Shown: piece after piece, positions 11,169 to 19,228 of the stretch
Layout: the number at the start of each line of letters is the position of its first letter
Numbering within the stretch: the stretch's first letter is position 1
Assembly (NCBI RefSeq): GCF_014836445.1
Contig: NZ_JACSQV010000011.1
Span: forward strand, 1-64,000
Reading direction: 5' to 3'
DNA from: Cellulomonas avistercoris
GTDB taxonomy: Bacteria > Actinomycetota > Actinomycetes > Actinomycetales > Cellulomonadaceae
Length of the DNA stretch: 64,000 nt
Position numbers and translations under genes: made by a program
The notes under the pieces: model-generated
Seen by the model: the letters and a program-made list of their open reading frames with translations, nothing else
What the model was told of the DNA's origin: nothing
Database searches by the model: none

Positions 11169-11231
11169 CGTTCAGCGTCCTTCCTGCACGCGCGCCGTCG
11201 GCCCGGTGGGGGCGGCGTGGTGCCGGTCTGC

Positions 11232-11237
11232 GAGCAT
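11232..11237 (+). promoter_or_regulatory. Putative leaderless -10 box of the PH-domain gene
   Basis: GAGCAT, 6 nt before the GTG at 11244, with no ribosome binding site in between. It fits the nAnnnT-N6-8-start pattern recurring in this window. Confidence 0.35.
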
Positions 11238-11243
11238 GGTCGC

Positions 11244-11855
11244 GTGGGAGCCACGCAGGAGTTCACGTCGGGTTACGGGCGCGTCCTGACCCTCGCCGGT
11301 GCGGCGATCGGTCTGGTCGCGCTCGTGTCGGTCACGGTGCAGGACGGTGCGGGCGAGGCGCTGCGCGCCCTGCCGCTCGTCGGCCTGGTCGTGGTCGTGC
11401 TGTGGGCGCTGTTCTGGCGACCCGGTGTCGAGGTGTCCGACGGCGAGGTCGTCGTGCGCAACGTGCTGAGCACCGTGCACGTCCCGTGGCCGACGTACCG
11501 CGAGGTCGAGTACGGCTGGTCGCTCGTCGTGCGGACCAGCGACGGCGACGTCACGGTGTTCGCCGCACCGCGCGCGAGCGCCACGGCCCGCCGGGTCCGC
11601 CGAGGTCGCGCACCGCTGCCCGACGCCGTGCCGCCGCCCGGCCGGCCGGTGCGCTCGCTGCAGGCGACCGCCGAGAGCGTCGGCGCGGCCATCGAGGCCC
11701 GGCACGACGCGCTGGTCGCGGCCGGCCACCTCGACGGTGCGCAGCGCGTCGCCGTCGAGCAGGGCCTGACGACGACGCGCCGCGTGCACGTCGTGACGGT
11801 GGGCGCCGTCGCGCTGCTCGCCGCGGCGAGCGTCGCCGTGCTGACCGCCGGCTGA
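11244..11855 (+). CDS. PH domain-containing membrane protein
   Basis: 203-aa protein with two N-terminal membrane segments (LTLAGAAIGLVALVSVTV and PLVGLVVVVLWALFW), a small bacterial PH-like domain of the bPH_6 type (VEVSDGEVVVRNVLSTVHVPW and following strands), and a C-terminal membrane segment (VVTVGAVALLAAASVAVL). Such proteins are common, poorly characterised membrane proteins of actinobacteria. The start is GTG 11244, since upstream sequence in frame is not protein-like. It lies on the opposite strand between oppC and oppDF, converging with oppC (30 nt apart) and diverging from oppDF. A role in peptide transport is not indicated by sequence. Confidence 0.75.
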   Translation: MGATQEFTSGYGRVLTLAGAAIGLVALVSVTVQDGAGEALRALPLVGLVVVVLWALFWRPGVEVSDGEVVVRNVLSTVHVPWPTYREVEYGWSLVVRTSDGDVTVFAAPRASATARRVRRGRAPLPDAVPPPGRPVRSLQATAESVGAAIEARHDALVAAGHLDGAQRVAVEQGLTTTRRVHVVTVGAVALLAAASVAVLTAG

Positions 11856-11884
11856 CCCGCCGCGGACCGGCATCGGGACCGCGG

Positions 11885-12985
11885 TCACGAGCCCGTGCCG
11901 GCGTTGCGCACGTCGTCCGCCGGCCGCACGGTCGAGGCGTTCGCACGCGCGGCCGAGCCGTCCGCCTCCATCGCCTTGGCCATCTTGCGCTCCGAGGGGA
12001 TGCGCTTCTGGCGCGGGTCGAACGCGTCGCGCAGGCCGTCGCCGATGAAGTTGATGCTCAGCGCGATGACGACGATGAACAGGCCCGGCCACCAGAACAG
12101 CCAGGGCCGTGTGGCGAACGCCTGCTGGTACTGGTTGATGAGCTGACCGAGCGAGATCTCGGGCTGCTGGATGCCGAACCCGAGGAACGACAGGGCCGTC
12201 TCCAGCAGGATCGCCGAGCTCATGAGCAGCGTGACCGACACGATGACCGTGCCGATCGCGTTCGGCAGGATGTGCTTGAAGATGATCCGCAGGTTGCTGG
12301 CGCCGGCGACACGGGCCGCGTCGACGAACTCGCGCTCGCGCAACGACAGGAACTCGCCGCGCACGAGGCGCGCGAGGGTCGTCCACAGGATCAGTCCCAT
12401 CGCGATCGCGAACACCAGGCCGCTGACGCCACCGGCGATCTTGCCGATGACCGCACCGATGACGATGGTGGGGACCGTGATCACCAGGTCGGTGAGCCGC
12501 ATGAGGACGGTGTCCGAGCGGCCGCGGAAGAACCCGGAGGCCGCGCCGACCGCGATGCCGATCACGGCGGAGACGGTGCCGATCACGACCATGACCATGA
12601 GCGACGTCTGCACGCCCGCCATGACGCGCGCGAAGATGTCGCGCCCGATCTCGTCCTGGCCGAACGGGTGGTCGCCGATCACGAAGCCCGAGCCACCGAG
12701 CCACGTCGGCAGGGACATCGACGGGCGGCCCGCGTCGACGACGGAGGGCGTCTGGTACGGCGTCCACTGCCACCAGCCGGGCACCGGCCCGACGCCGACG
12801 GAGGTGAGGGCCAGCAGGGTCGTGATCCCGAGCATGACGAGGCCGAGGATCGCACCCTTGTGGCGGAAGAACCGCCGGCGGACGATCTGGCCCTGCGAGA
12901 GGCCCTCGACCTCCTTGAGCTCGATCTCGTTCTCGAGGTGCTCGTCGACCGGCGAGCCGGACGGGGGTGTCATCGGGGTGCTCAT
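11885..12985 (-). CDS. oppC: Oligopeptide ABC transporter permease (OppC)
   Basis: 366-aa inner-membrane permease with six predicted helices. The N-terminal extension (about 40 residues, with QIVRRRFFRHKGAILG) is typical of OppC. The cytoplasmic EAA loop is visible as REFVDAARVAGASNLRIIFKH in the central third, followed by ILPNAIGTVIV. The start ATG overlaps the oppB stop (ATGA at 12982-12985), so translation of the two permeases is coupled. Together with OppB it forms the channel for peptides delivered by OppA. Confidence 0.9.
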   Translation of the reverse strand: MSTPMTPPSGSPVDEHLENEIELKEVEGLSQGQIVRRRFFRHKGAILGLVMLGITTLLALTSVGVGPVPGWWQWTPYQTPSVVDAGRPSMSLPTWLGGSGFVIGDHPFGQDEIGRDIFARVMAGVQTSLMVMVVIGTVSAVIGIAVGAASGFFRGRSDTVLMRLTDLVITVPTIVIGAVIGKIAGGVSGLVFAIAMGLILWTTLARLVRGEFLSLREREFVDAARVAGASNLRIIFKHILPNAIGTVIVSVTLLMSSAILLETALSFLGFGIQQPEISLGQLINQYQQAFATRPWLFWWPGLFIVVIALSINFIGDGLRDAFDPRQKRIPSERKMAKAMEADGSAARANASTVRPADDVRNAGTGS

Positions 12986-14502
12986 GCGTCCAACCGGATC
13001 CGGGGGTCGATCGTCGCGTACACGATGTCCGCGATGATGTTGGCGAGGATGGCGAGGATGGCGGTCACCAGCAGGTAGGCCATGACCGGCTCGATCTCTG
13101 CGTCGGTCAGGGACCGCACGAAGAGCTGTCCCATGCCGGGCCGCGCGAAGACCGCCTCGGTGATGATGGCGCCGCCGATCAGCGTGATGATGTCGATCGG
13201 GACGACCGTCGCGAGCGGGATCATCGCGTTGCGGAACCCGTGCCGCACGATGACCAGGCGCTCCGGCAGGCCCTTGGCGCGCGCCGTACGGATGTAGTCC
13301 TGGTTCATCACCTCGAGCATGCTCGAGCGGGCGTAGCGCGTGTACGACGCGAACGCGATGAGCACGAGCGTCGCCGTCGGCAGCGCGAGGTGCGTGAACG
13401 AGTCGAGCGTCTGCACCCAGTAGTTGCCGCCGAGGTTGGGCGTCCGGTCACCGAACGTCGGGATCGGCCGCCCGCCGAGGGCTTTGAAGTACGGCCCCCA
13501 CACCTGCAGCACCTGGTCGACGAAGGTCAGTGCGCCCATGACGAGCGCGACGGCGGCACCCGTGTGCGCGGACAGGCGCCAGTCGGCACCGCCGTACAGC
13601 CGCCCGACGAGGTAGCCGACCGCGGCGGCCAGGAGCGCGAGACCGGCGATGAGCCAGTTCGACTCGACGACCGAGTCGAAGACCACCTGCATCGGGAAGT
13701 ACAGGACCGTGCCGAGCGCGACCACCGTCAGGGCGGTCCACAGCGCGCGCCGGTTGTGCAGGCCCGCGAAGACGCCGACGACCGCGACGGCCGTACCGGC
13801 GCCCAGCACCACGAGCAGGACGGGCCCGATCTGCGGCCGGTCCCACCACCCGGTGAGCTGGATGTAGGCGAGCAGCGCGACGTTGGCGGCGGTGGCGATC
13901 CCGAAGACCTGCACACGTCGCCGGGGCGAGCCGCCGATCGCGAGCGACCACAGCAGACCGACCAGCAGCGACGCGCCGACGATGACGGGCCACGCGATCA
14001 CGGGGTCGCGCAGGAAGTCGTTGAACCCGATCGCGGCCCACTGCTTGAGCAGGACGGCGACCCAGAACGACGGCAGCGAGAACAGCAGGAACGACAGGAA
14101 GATGATGATGTAGTCGAACGCGCTGTACTGGCGCAGCGCGGACACGATGCCCACCGTGACGCCCAGGATGACGGCGAGGAACGTCGCGGCCGTGACGAGC
14201 TCGAGCGTCGACCCGATCGCGTGGGTGAGCAGGCTGCTCACGTCGCGACCCGAGCGCCAGGCCGTTCCCAGGTCGCCGGTCAGCAGGTCACCGAACCACT
14301 GGAAGAACCGGACGACCACGTTGACGTCGAGGTTCAGGTCGGCGATGCGCTGCTCGATGAGCTGCTGCTTGTTGGGCGCGGTGCTCTCGATGAGGTCCTG
14401 CAGCGGGTCGATCGCGCGGTCGACCAGCAGGAACATGAGGAAGAGCGCCACGACGAGGGTGGCGATCCCGGCCGCGATGCGGCGGAAGAGGAAGTTGAGC
14501 AC
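12982..14502 (-). CDS. oppB: Oligopeptide ABC transporter permease (OppB), enlarged
   Basis: 506-aa inner-membrane permease. The first about 155 residues (FLFRRIAAGIATLVVALFLM, then LFSLPSFWVAVLLKQ) and the last about 145 residues (EAA loop QDYIRTARAKGLPERLVIVR, then FRNAMIPLATVVPIDI) match OppB, which is normally about 305-330 aa. Between them, at about residues 160-345, lies an insertion with several additional membrane segments (for example WPVIVGASLLVGLLWSLAI and LIAGLALLAAAVGYLVG). The reading frame is uninterrupted. The start is GTG 14502 with only a weak GAGG upstream. It is overlapped with oppC by ATGA and lies 222 nt after oppA. Longer OppB proteins exist in actinobacteria; the role of the insertion is unknown. 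Confidence 0.88.
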   Translation of the reverse strand: MLNFLFRRIAAGIATLVVALFLMFLLVDRAIDPLQDLIESTAPNKQQLIEQRIADLNLDVNVVVRFFQWFGDLLTGDLGTAWRSGRDVSSLLTHAIGSTLELVTAATFLAVILGVTVGIVSALRQYSAFDYIIIFLSFLLFSLPSFWVAVLLKQWAAIGFNDFLRDPVIAWPVIVGASLLVGLLWSLAIGGSPRRRVQVFGIATAANVALLAYIQLTGWWDRPQIGPVLLVVLGAGTAVAVVGVFAGLHNRRALWTALTVVALGTVLYFPMQVVFDSVVESNWLIAGLALLAAAVGYLVGRLYGGADWRLSAHTGAAVALVMGALTFVDQVLQVWGPYFKALGGRPIPTFGDRTPNLGGNYWVQTLDSFTHLALPTATLVLIAFASYTRYARSSMLEVMNQDYIRTARAKGLPERLVIVRHGFRNAMIPLATVVPIDIITLIGGAIITEAVFARPGMGQLFVRSLTDAEIEPVMAYLLVTAILAILANIIADIVYATIDPRIRLDA

Positions 14503-14636
14503 GGAGGGCTACCTCGGGTCTGACGGGAAGCCTGACGTCCGGGATCGTATCCCGCTGACGTCCAGGTGGGTGTGGGACGCGGTGGAGGACCTACCTGGGA
14601 TGGGGCGGCACGGCCGCGCTGTACGCACGCACGGCA

Positions 14637-14670
14637 AGGGCGCCGGGGGTCGCAACCCTCACGGCGCCCT
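14637..14670 (-). terminator. Hairpin between oppA and oppB (distal)
   Basis: 9-bp stem AGGGCGCCG (14637-14645) with CGGCGCCCT (14662-14670); the loop contains a second small stem (GGGT with ACCC). It lies in the 222-nt gap between oppA and oppB. It may partly terminate or protect the oppA transcript. The rest of the gap shows no gene. Confidence 0.45.
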
Positions 14671-14689
14671 CGTCGTGCGGTGAACCGCT

Positions 14690-14719
14690 CGGGCCCCCGC
14701 GCGGGGGCGCCGGGGCCCG
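14690..14719 (-). terminator. Hairpin directly after oppA
   Basis: CGGGCCCC (14690-14697) pairs with GGGGCCCG (14712-14719), starting 6 nt after the oppA stop. An alternative fold pairs GCCCCCGC with GCGGGGGC (14693-14708). Hairpins after a binding-protein gene commonly raise its expression over the membrane components; that role here is inferred. Confidence 0.5.
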
Positions 14720-14724
14720 ACGGG

Positions 14725-16581
14725 TCACTCGGTGGTGGCGTCCTCGGTGGCCGCGTCGCCCGCGGTCCACTCCCAGAAGCCGTAGAAGATCGTCGGTGCG
14801 ATCCCCAGCTTCTGGACGTTGCCGATCTTCTCCGGGTTCCAGGCGGTGACGCCCGGGTGCTGGAAGATCGTCACGCCGAACGCGTCGTCGACGAGGTGCT
14901 TCTCGACCTCACCGAGGATCCGCTCCTGCTCGGCAGGGTCGGTCTCGACCTGGAGCTCGTCGTACAGCGCGTCCACCTCGGGGTTCGAGTAGCCGAAGTA
15001 GTTGTTCGTCGCGCCGGTGCGGTAGTTCGCGTCCGACTCGGTGACGGCGGTCGCGGTGGACTGCCAGCCGAACAGCGCCGCGTCGTAGAACGAGGTGGCG
15101 TTCGAGAGGTCCGTGCCCCAGTCGGTCTGGACCGTGTAGGCCACGACGTCGAAGCCGGCCTCGGCGGCCGAGGCCTTGATGAGCTCGAACTGGTTCACGC
15201 GGCGCGTGTTGTTCGGGTCGAACAGCATGCGGACCTGGACGTTCGGGACGCCGACCTCGGCGAGCAGCGCCTTGGCGCCGTCGATGTCGACCTCGCCGTA
15301 CGCGGTGCCCTGGCCGTTGGCCTCGACGATGCCGTCGTACATGGGCGAGCCGGGGACCTGCGTGAACGAGTTGCGCACCTCGGCGTCCGGGTTCAGCGGG
15401 ACGATGAGGTCGGAGACGATCTTCTCGCGCGGGATCGTCTTGAGGAACGCCTGGCGGACCTTGTGGGCCTTCTCGGCGTCGCCACCGTAGGTCGCGGCGT
15501 CGAACGGACCGCCGTTGCCCTGCTGCAGGTCGACGTGCTCGTACGTGCCCTCGACGTTCGTCTCGACCTCGACGCCGTCGATGGCCTCGAGCGCCTTGAG
15601 GATGTCGGCCGTGGACTGCGGGCTGATGAGGTCGACCTCACCGTTCTGCAGCGCCTGGACCTGGCCCATCGGGTCGCCGTTGTAGCGGACCGTGACCTTC
15701 TCGAAGACGGCCGTGCGGTCGCCCTCGTAGTCCGGGTTCGCGGTGAGCGTCAGGTACTGCTCCTCGACGAACTCCGTGATCGTGTACGGGCCCGAGGTCA
15801 CGAGGAGCTGCGGGTCGTCCGGCAGGGACGCGAAGTTCCAGTCGTCGCTCCAGACCTTGGCGATCTTGGAGAGGTCCTCGGTGTTCTCGTCCTGGATGGC
15901 GGCGACGAGCGCGTCGGTCGCCTCCTGCGGGTCCTCGATGCCGAGGGCGCGCTGCGCGACGATGTGCGCCGGGAGGTTGTTGTCGATCGCCGTCTCCCAG
16001 TCCGCGAACGGCTTGGAGTAGACCAGCGTGATCGAGTCGTCCTCGATCTCGGGCGTCTCCTCGATCAGGGCGACGGCCGGGCTCGCGGCGTCGAAGTACA
16101 CGCCGGCGTCGATCGCCTCCTGGTTGGTGACGTTGCCCTCGTCGTCGTACTCGGGCTCGACGTTGTTGAACTTGCCGCTCTGCGCGGCCCACTCCAGGAG
16201 GAGGTCGGCAGGGCTGCCGGCGACGCCGTCCGACCACTTCGCGGTGTCCGCGTAGGTGTACGTGATGGTCAGCGGGTCGTCCGAGACCTTCTCGTAGGTC
16301 CCCCACGACTCGTCGATCACGAGCTCGAGGTCCGAGTTGTAGTCGTTGAACCGCGAGTTGGCCATGTACGTGATGATGTTGTTGGCCGTCGCGTTGCCGG
16401 TGATGCTCTCGCCGTTGAACGAGGACATCGGCTGGTTCCAGGCGATGTTGATCGCGGTGTCGGTGTTGATACCCGCGTTGTCGTCATCGCCGGCACCCTC
16501 GTCGGCGCCCGTGCAGGCAGCGAGCGCGAGCACGCTGACCGTGGCGACCGACGCGAGGACAGCCTTGCGTGTGATCCTCAA
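14725..16581 (-). CDS. oppA: Oligopeptide-binding lipoprotein (OppA, solute-binding family 5)
   Basis: 618-aa lipoprotein with signal peptide and lipobox LAAC (Cys 23). The body is an intact family 5 solute-binding protein: AWNQPMSSFNGES near the N-terminus, DPLTITYTYADTAKWSDGV, NNLPAHIVAQRALG, and a C-terminal TIFQHPGVTAWNPEKIG. It captures peptides outside the membrane and delivers them to OppB/OppC. The start is TTG at 16581, supported by a strong AGGAGG four bases upstream. It uses more Asn, Asp and Glu than its neighbours and so has a lower local G+C. It is the first gene of the opp region and is paralogous to the LpqW-like lipoprotein at 7028-9082. Confidence 0.88.
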   Translation of the reverse strand: MRITRKAVLASVATVSVLALAACTGADEGAGDDDNAGINTDTAINIAWNQPMSSFNGESITGNATANNIITYMANSRFNDYNSDLELVIDESWGTYEKVSDDPLTITYTYADTAKWSDGVAGSPADLLLEWAAQSGKFNNVEPEYDDEGNVTNQEAIDAGVYFDAASPAVALIEETPEIEDDSITLVYSKPFADWETAIDNNLPAHIVAQRALGIEDPQEATDALVAAIQDENTEDLSKIAKVWSDDWNFASLPDDPQLLVTSGPYTITEFVEEQYLTLTANPDYEGDRTAVFEKVTVRYNGDPMGQVQALQNGEVDLISPQSTADILKALEAIDGVEVETNVEGTYEHVDLQQGNGGPFDAATYGGDAEKAHKVRQAFLKTIPREKIVSDLIVPLNPDAEVRNSFTQVPGSPMYDGIVEANGQGTAYGEVDIDGAKALLAEVGVPNVQVRMLFDPNNTRRVNQFELIKASAAEAGFDVVAYTVQTDWGTDLSNATSFYDAALFGWQSTATAVTESDANYRTGATNNYFGYSNPEVDALYDELQVETDPAEQERILGEVEKHLVDDAFGVTIFQHPGVTAWNPEKIGNVQKLGIAPTIFYGFWEWTAGDAATEDATTE

Positions 16582-16700
16582 TGTTCCTCCTGAGACGTGG
16601 TGGACGTGGCCGCGCGACCCCGCCGGTGCAGAGCCGGGGTCCGGGCGCGAGCGTCCGCCTGAATTGTGGCCACGCTAACCCCGGGCCGGGCGACAATCGA

Positions 16701-16722
16701 GACATGGACGAACGCCCATGTC
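16701..16722. promoter_or_regulatory. Imperfect 22-bp palindrome upstream of oppA
   Basis: GACATGGACG and CGCCCATGTC flank a 2-nt centre; 9 of 10 positions pair. It lies about 120 nt before the oppA start in a locally A+T-richer stretch, downstream of the putative -10 box at 16758-16763. It is a candidate operator or leader hairpin; no regulator is identified. Confidence 0.4.
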
Positions 16723-16740
16723 GATCGTTACCTGATTGAT

Positions 16741-16763
16741 ACTGGTCAGTACCGTCCATCATA
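16741..16763 (-). promoter_or_regulatory. Putative oppA promoter region
   Basis: On the minus strand TATGAT (16758-16763) is a near-consensus -10 box about 177 nt upstream of oppA. The palindromic ACTGACCAGT (16741-16750) lies where the transcript would start. No good -35 box is seen. The whole gap 16582-16893 (312 nt) holds no gene; its distal part (16845-16859) has a small GACGCC/GGCGTC hairpin that may end the PCD-VOC gene. Confidence 0.35.
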
Positions 16764-16893
16764 CGAGACGTACGAGGCGGTAACGCGCCTGAAACGACGA
16801 TGACACATCCCACGTTCGGGTGGCGCGGGACCTCTGGACGCTCCGACGCCCGCGGCGTCTGCTAGGGAGGCCGAGCGGGAGCCTGCCCCACGC

Positions 16894-17553
16894 TCATCCC
16901 CCGGCCTGCCGGTCCTGCCACGTGCACAGGCACGAACGGTTCCCGTCCGCGTCCGCCAGCACCCAGAAGCTCGGCGCCTGCGCGTCGTCGACCACCCGTC
17001 CCCCGGCGGCCACCGCTGCCTCGATCCGCCCCTGCACGGCCGCGGGGTCGACCCACACGTCGAGGTGCCAGCGCTGCCGCGGCTCGTCCGACCCCGACGG
17101 CTGGAACCAGACCGGGGGGTGCGCGCCGGCGGGATCCCGGACCTCGTCGTCCGCGCCCGCCCGGCGCTCGTAGCCGAGGAAGGCCTGCCAGAACGGCAGG
17201 ACCGCTCCGCCGTCCGGCGCGTCCAGCGCCAGCTCGACGCTCTGCAGGTCCGCCCCGTCGTGCGTGAGCCCCGCGTCGGCCACCAGACGCGACACCGTGC
17301 GGGCCAGGTCCACGTCGCGCTGCGTGACCCCGTCCGCGTCGTGGCTCCACAGCCGGACGTCGACGTGCCCCCAGCGCAGGTCGAGGTCCGGGTGGTGGTC
17401 GGCCTGCTCGGCGGCGGCACCGATCGCGTCGACCAGGGCGAGACCGGCGGCGAAGCCGCCCGTGGCCACCCGTGTCCGCAGCCCGTCGCTCAGGTGGACC
17501 CACCCGGCCAGGCCGGCGTCCGCGGTCTGCTGCCCCGTGAGCTTCGTCGCCAT
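16894..17553 (-). CDS. Pterin carbinolamine dehydratase-VOC (glyoxalase-like) fusion
   Basis: 219-aa two-domain protein. Residues about 1-95 match 4a-hydroxytetrahydrobiopterin dehydratase (PCD/DCoH): the motif QADHHPDLDLRWGHVDVRLW includes the His-His-Pro and Trp of the active site. Residues about 100-215 form one VOC (glyoxalase/bleomycin-resistance fold) unit: LQSVELALDAPDG, then WQAFLGYE, then RWHLDVWVDP, then FWVLADADGNRSCLC. PCD recycles pterin cofactor for aromatic amino acid hydroxylases, but no such hydroxylase is encoded here. The start ATG at 17553 begins with MATKLTGQQ, a normal PCD beginning. The substrate of the VOC part is unknown. It stands alone, diverging from arfB. Confidence 0.8.
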   Translation of the reverse strand: MATKLTGQQTADAGLAGWVHLSDGLRTRVATGGFAAGLALVDAIGAAAEQADHHPDLDLRWGHVDVRLWSHDADGVTQRDVDLARTVSRLVADAGLTHDGADLQSVELALDAPDGGAVLPFWQAFLGYERRAGADDEVRDPAGAHPPVWFQPSGSDEPRQRWHLDVWVDPAAVQGRIEAAVAAGGRVVDDAQAPSFWVLADADGNRSCLCTWQDRQAGG

Positions 17554-17619
17554 AGCGGCATCGTGGCGCAGGAGGCCCCGGCGCGCCCGTCGAACCGGGA
17601 GATCAGGAGAGACGGACGG

Positions 17620-17625
17620 CACACT
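17620..17625 (+). promoter_or_regulatory. Putative leaderless -10 box of arfB
   Basis: CACACT, exactly 6 nt before GTG 17632. An AGGAGA lies too far upstream (about 24 nt) to serve this start. Confidence 0.35.
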
Positions 17626-17631
17626 GGGGGT

Positions 17632-18072
17632 GTGGACGACCTGCACGTCGCTCCGGGGCCCGGCGCTCCCGCGGGCCTCACCGTGCCCGCCGCCGACCTG
17701 CTCGAGCAGTTCTCCCGCGCGTCCGGGCCCGGGGGCCAGGGGGTCAACACCACGGACTCCCGCGTGCAGCTCAGCATCGACCTCGGGACGACGACCGCGC
17801 TCGACGCCGTGCAGCGCGAGCGCGTCCTCGGCCGGCTCGCGCCCCGGCTCACGGGCACGGTGCTGACGATCAGCGCCGCCGAGCACCGCTCGCAGCGGCA
17901 GAACCGCGCGGCGGCACGCGAGCGCCTGGCCGCGCTGCTGCGCGAGGCGGTCGCTCCCCCGACGCCCCGACGCCCCACCCGGCGCACCAGGGGCTCGCAG
18001 CGCCGCCGCCTGGAGGACAAGCGGGAGCGGTCGGCCCTCAAGCAGGAGCGCCGACGCCCCGGGCGCGACTGA
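17632..18072 (+). CDS. arfB: Alternative ribosome-rescue factor ArfB-like peptidyl-tRNA hydrolase
   Basis: 146-aa protein with the release-factor catalytic loop: SGPGGQGVNTTDSRV contains the GGQ tripeptide (about residues 37-39) that hydrolyses peptidyl-tRNA. A basic Arg/Lys-rich tail (about residues 110-146) replaces the codon-recognition domain of RF1/RF2, as in ArfB (YaeJ), whose tail enters the empty mRNA channel of stalled ribosomes. Length matches ArfB (about 140 aa). The GTG start follows a -10-like box with no ribosome binding site. It converges on ychF with only 9 nt between the two stop codons. Confidence 0.85.
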   Translation: MDDLHVAPGPGAPAGLTVPAADLLEQFSRASGPGGQGVNTTDSRVQLSIDLGTTTALDAVQRERVLGRLAPRLTGTVLTISAAEHRSQRQNRAAARERLAALLREAVAPPTPRRPTRRTRGSQRRRLEDKRERSALKQERRRPGRD

Positions 18073-18084
18073 CCCTGCGGGTCA
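18070..18084. terminator. Hairpin formed from the stop codons of arfB and ychF
   Basis: TGACCC-TGC-GGGTCA: a perfect 6-bp stem with 3-nt loop whose outer triplets are the two convergent stop codons. It could act on both transcripts; the short stem makes strong termination uncertain. Confidence 0.45.
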
Positions 18085-19158
18085 GACGTTGAAGCGGAAC
18101 TCCACCACGTCGCCGTCGTGCATGACGTAGTCCTTGCCCTCGATGCGGGCCTTGCCGGCCGCTCGCGCGGCGGCCACGGACCCCGTCTCGACGAGGTCGT
18201 CGAACGAGATGACCTCCGCCTTGATGAAGCCCTTCTGGAAGTCCGTGTGGATGACCCCGGCCGCCTGCGGGGCCGTCCAGCCCTGGTGGATCGTCCAGGC
18301 GCGCGACTCCTTGGGACCCGCCGTGAGGTACGTCTGCAGGCCGAGGGTGCGGAAGCCGACGCGGGCCAGCTGGTCCAGGCCCGCCTCGGTCTGGCCGTTG
18401 GCCTCGAGCATCTCGCGCGCCTCGTCCTCCTCCAGCTCGACCAGCTCGGACTCGAACTTGGCGTCGAGGAAGATCGCCTCGGCGGGCGCGACCAGGGCGC
18501 GCAGCCGCTCCTGCATCGCGGTGTCGGCCAGTCCCTCGTCGTCGGTGTTGAAGACGTAGATGAACGGCTTGGACGTCATGAGCTGCAGGGCGCGCACGTG
18601 CTCGTCGTCGGCGAGGCCGGCGGCGAACAGCGTCTGGCCCGTCTCCAGGACGGCCAGCGCGCGCTGGGCGGCGTCGAGCACCTCGGGGTCCGTCTTCTTG
18701 CCGCGGACCTCCTTCTCGAGCCGCGGGATCGCGTTCTCGAGCGTCTGGAGGTCCGCGAGGACGAGCTCGGTCGCGATGATCTCGATGTCGCCCTCGGGGT
18801 CGACCTTGCCGCTGACGTGCACGACGTCCGGGTCGGCAAAGGCGCGCGTGACCTGGCAGATCGCGTCGGCCTCACGGATGTTCGCGAGGAACTTGTTGCC
18901 CAGGCCCTCACCCTCGCTGGCGCCCTTGACGATCCCCGCGATGTCCACGAACGACACCGTCGCCGGCAGGATCCGCTCCGAGCCGAAGATCTCGGCGAGC
19001 TTGTCCAGCCGCGGGTCCGGCAGCGGCACGACCCCCACGTTCGGCTCGATCGTCGCGAACGGGTAGTTCGCCGCGAGGACCTGCGCGCGGGTGAGCGCGT
19101 TGAAGAGGGTGGACTTGCCGACGTTGGGCAGTCCGACGATGCCGATGGTGAGAGCCAC
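18082..19158 (-). CDS. ychF: Redox-regulated ATPase YchF
   Basis: 358-aa member of the Obg-related YchF/OLA1 family, which binds ATP in preference to GTP and associates with ribosomes. Visible: P-loop GLPNVGKST (near residue 10), [17 protein letters not shown] (G3 region), the NTDDE motif in place of the NKxD of true GTPases, and the C-terminal TGS domain ([14 protein letters not shown] to [15 protein letters not shown]). Length is typical (about 360). The start is GTG 19158; TAGACT at 19167-19172 lies 8 nt upstream, suggesting a leaderless or nearly leaderless mRNA. Confidence 0.93.
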   Translation of the reverse strand: MALTIGIVGLPNVGKSTLFNALTRAQVLAANYPFATIEPNVGVVPLPDPRLDKLAEIFGSERILPATVSFVDIAGIVKGASEGEGLGNKFLANIREADAICQVTRAFADPDVVHVSGKVDPEGDIEIIATELVLADLQTLENAIPRLEKEVRGKKTDPEVLDAAQRALAVLETGQTLFAAGLADDEHVRALQLMTSKPFIYVFNTDDEGLADTAMQERLRALVAPAEAIFLDAKFESELVELEEDEAREMLEANGQTEAGLDQLARVGFRTLGLQTYLTAGPKESRAWTIHQGWTAPQAAGVIHTDFQKGFIKAEVISFDDLVETGSVAAARAAGKARIEGKDYVMHDGDVVEFRFNV

Positions 19159-19166
19159 GGGCGTCG

Positions 19167-19172
19167 AGTCTA
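19167..19172 (-). promoter_or_regulatory. Putative leaderless -10 box of ychF
   Basis: TAGACT on the minus strand, 8 nt before the GTG start at 19158, without an intervening ribosome binding site. Confidence 0.45.
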
Positions 19173-19189
19173 CGCAGCCGTCCGGGTGC

Positions 19190-19221
19190 CCCGGGCCGCC
19201 CGGCGGGCGGGGCGGCCCGGG
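19190..19221 (-). terminator. Strong hairpin after the ABC exporter operon
   Basis: Perfect 12-bp stem (CCCGGGCCGCCC at 19190-19201, GGGCGGCCCGGG at 19210-19221) with an 8-nt loop, immediately after the permease stop at 19229 and before the ychF promoter. Confidence 0.65.
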
Positions 19222-19228
19222 CGCCGCG

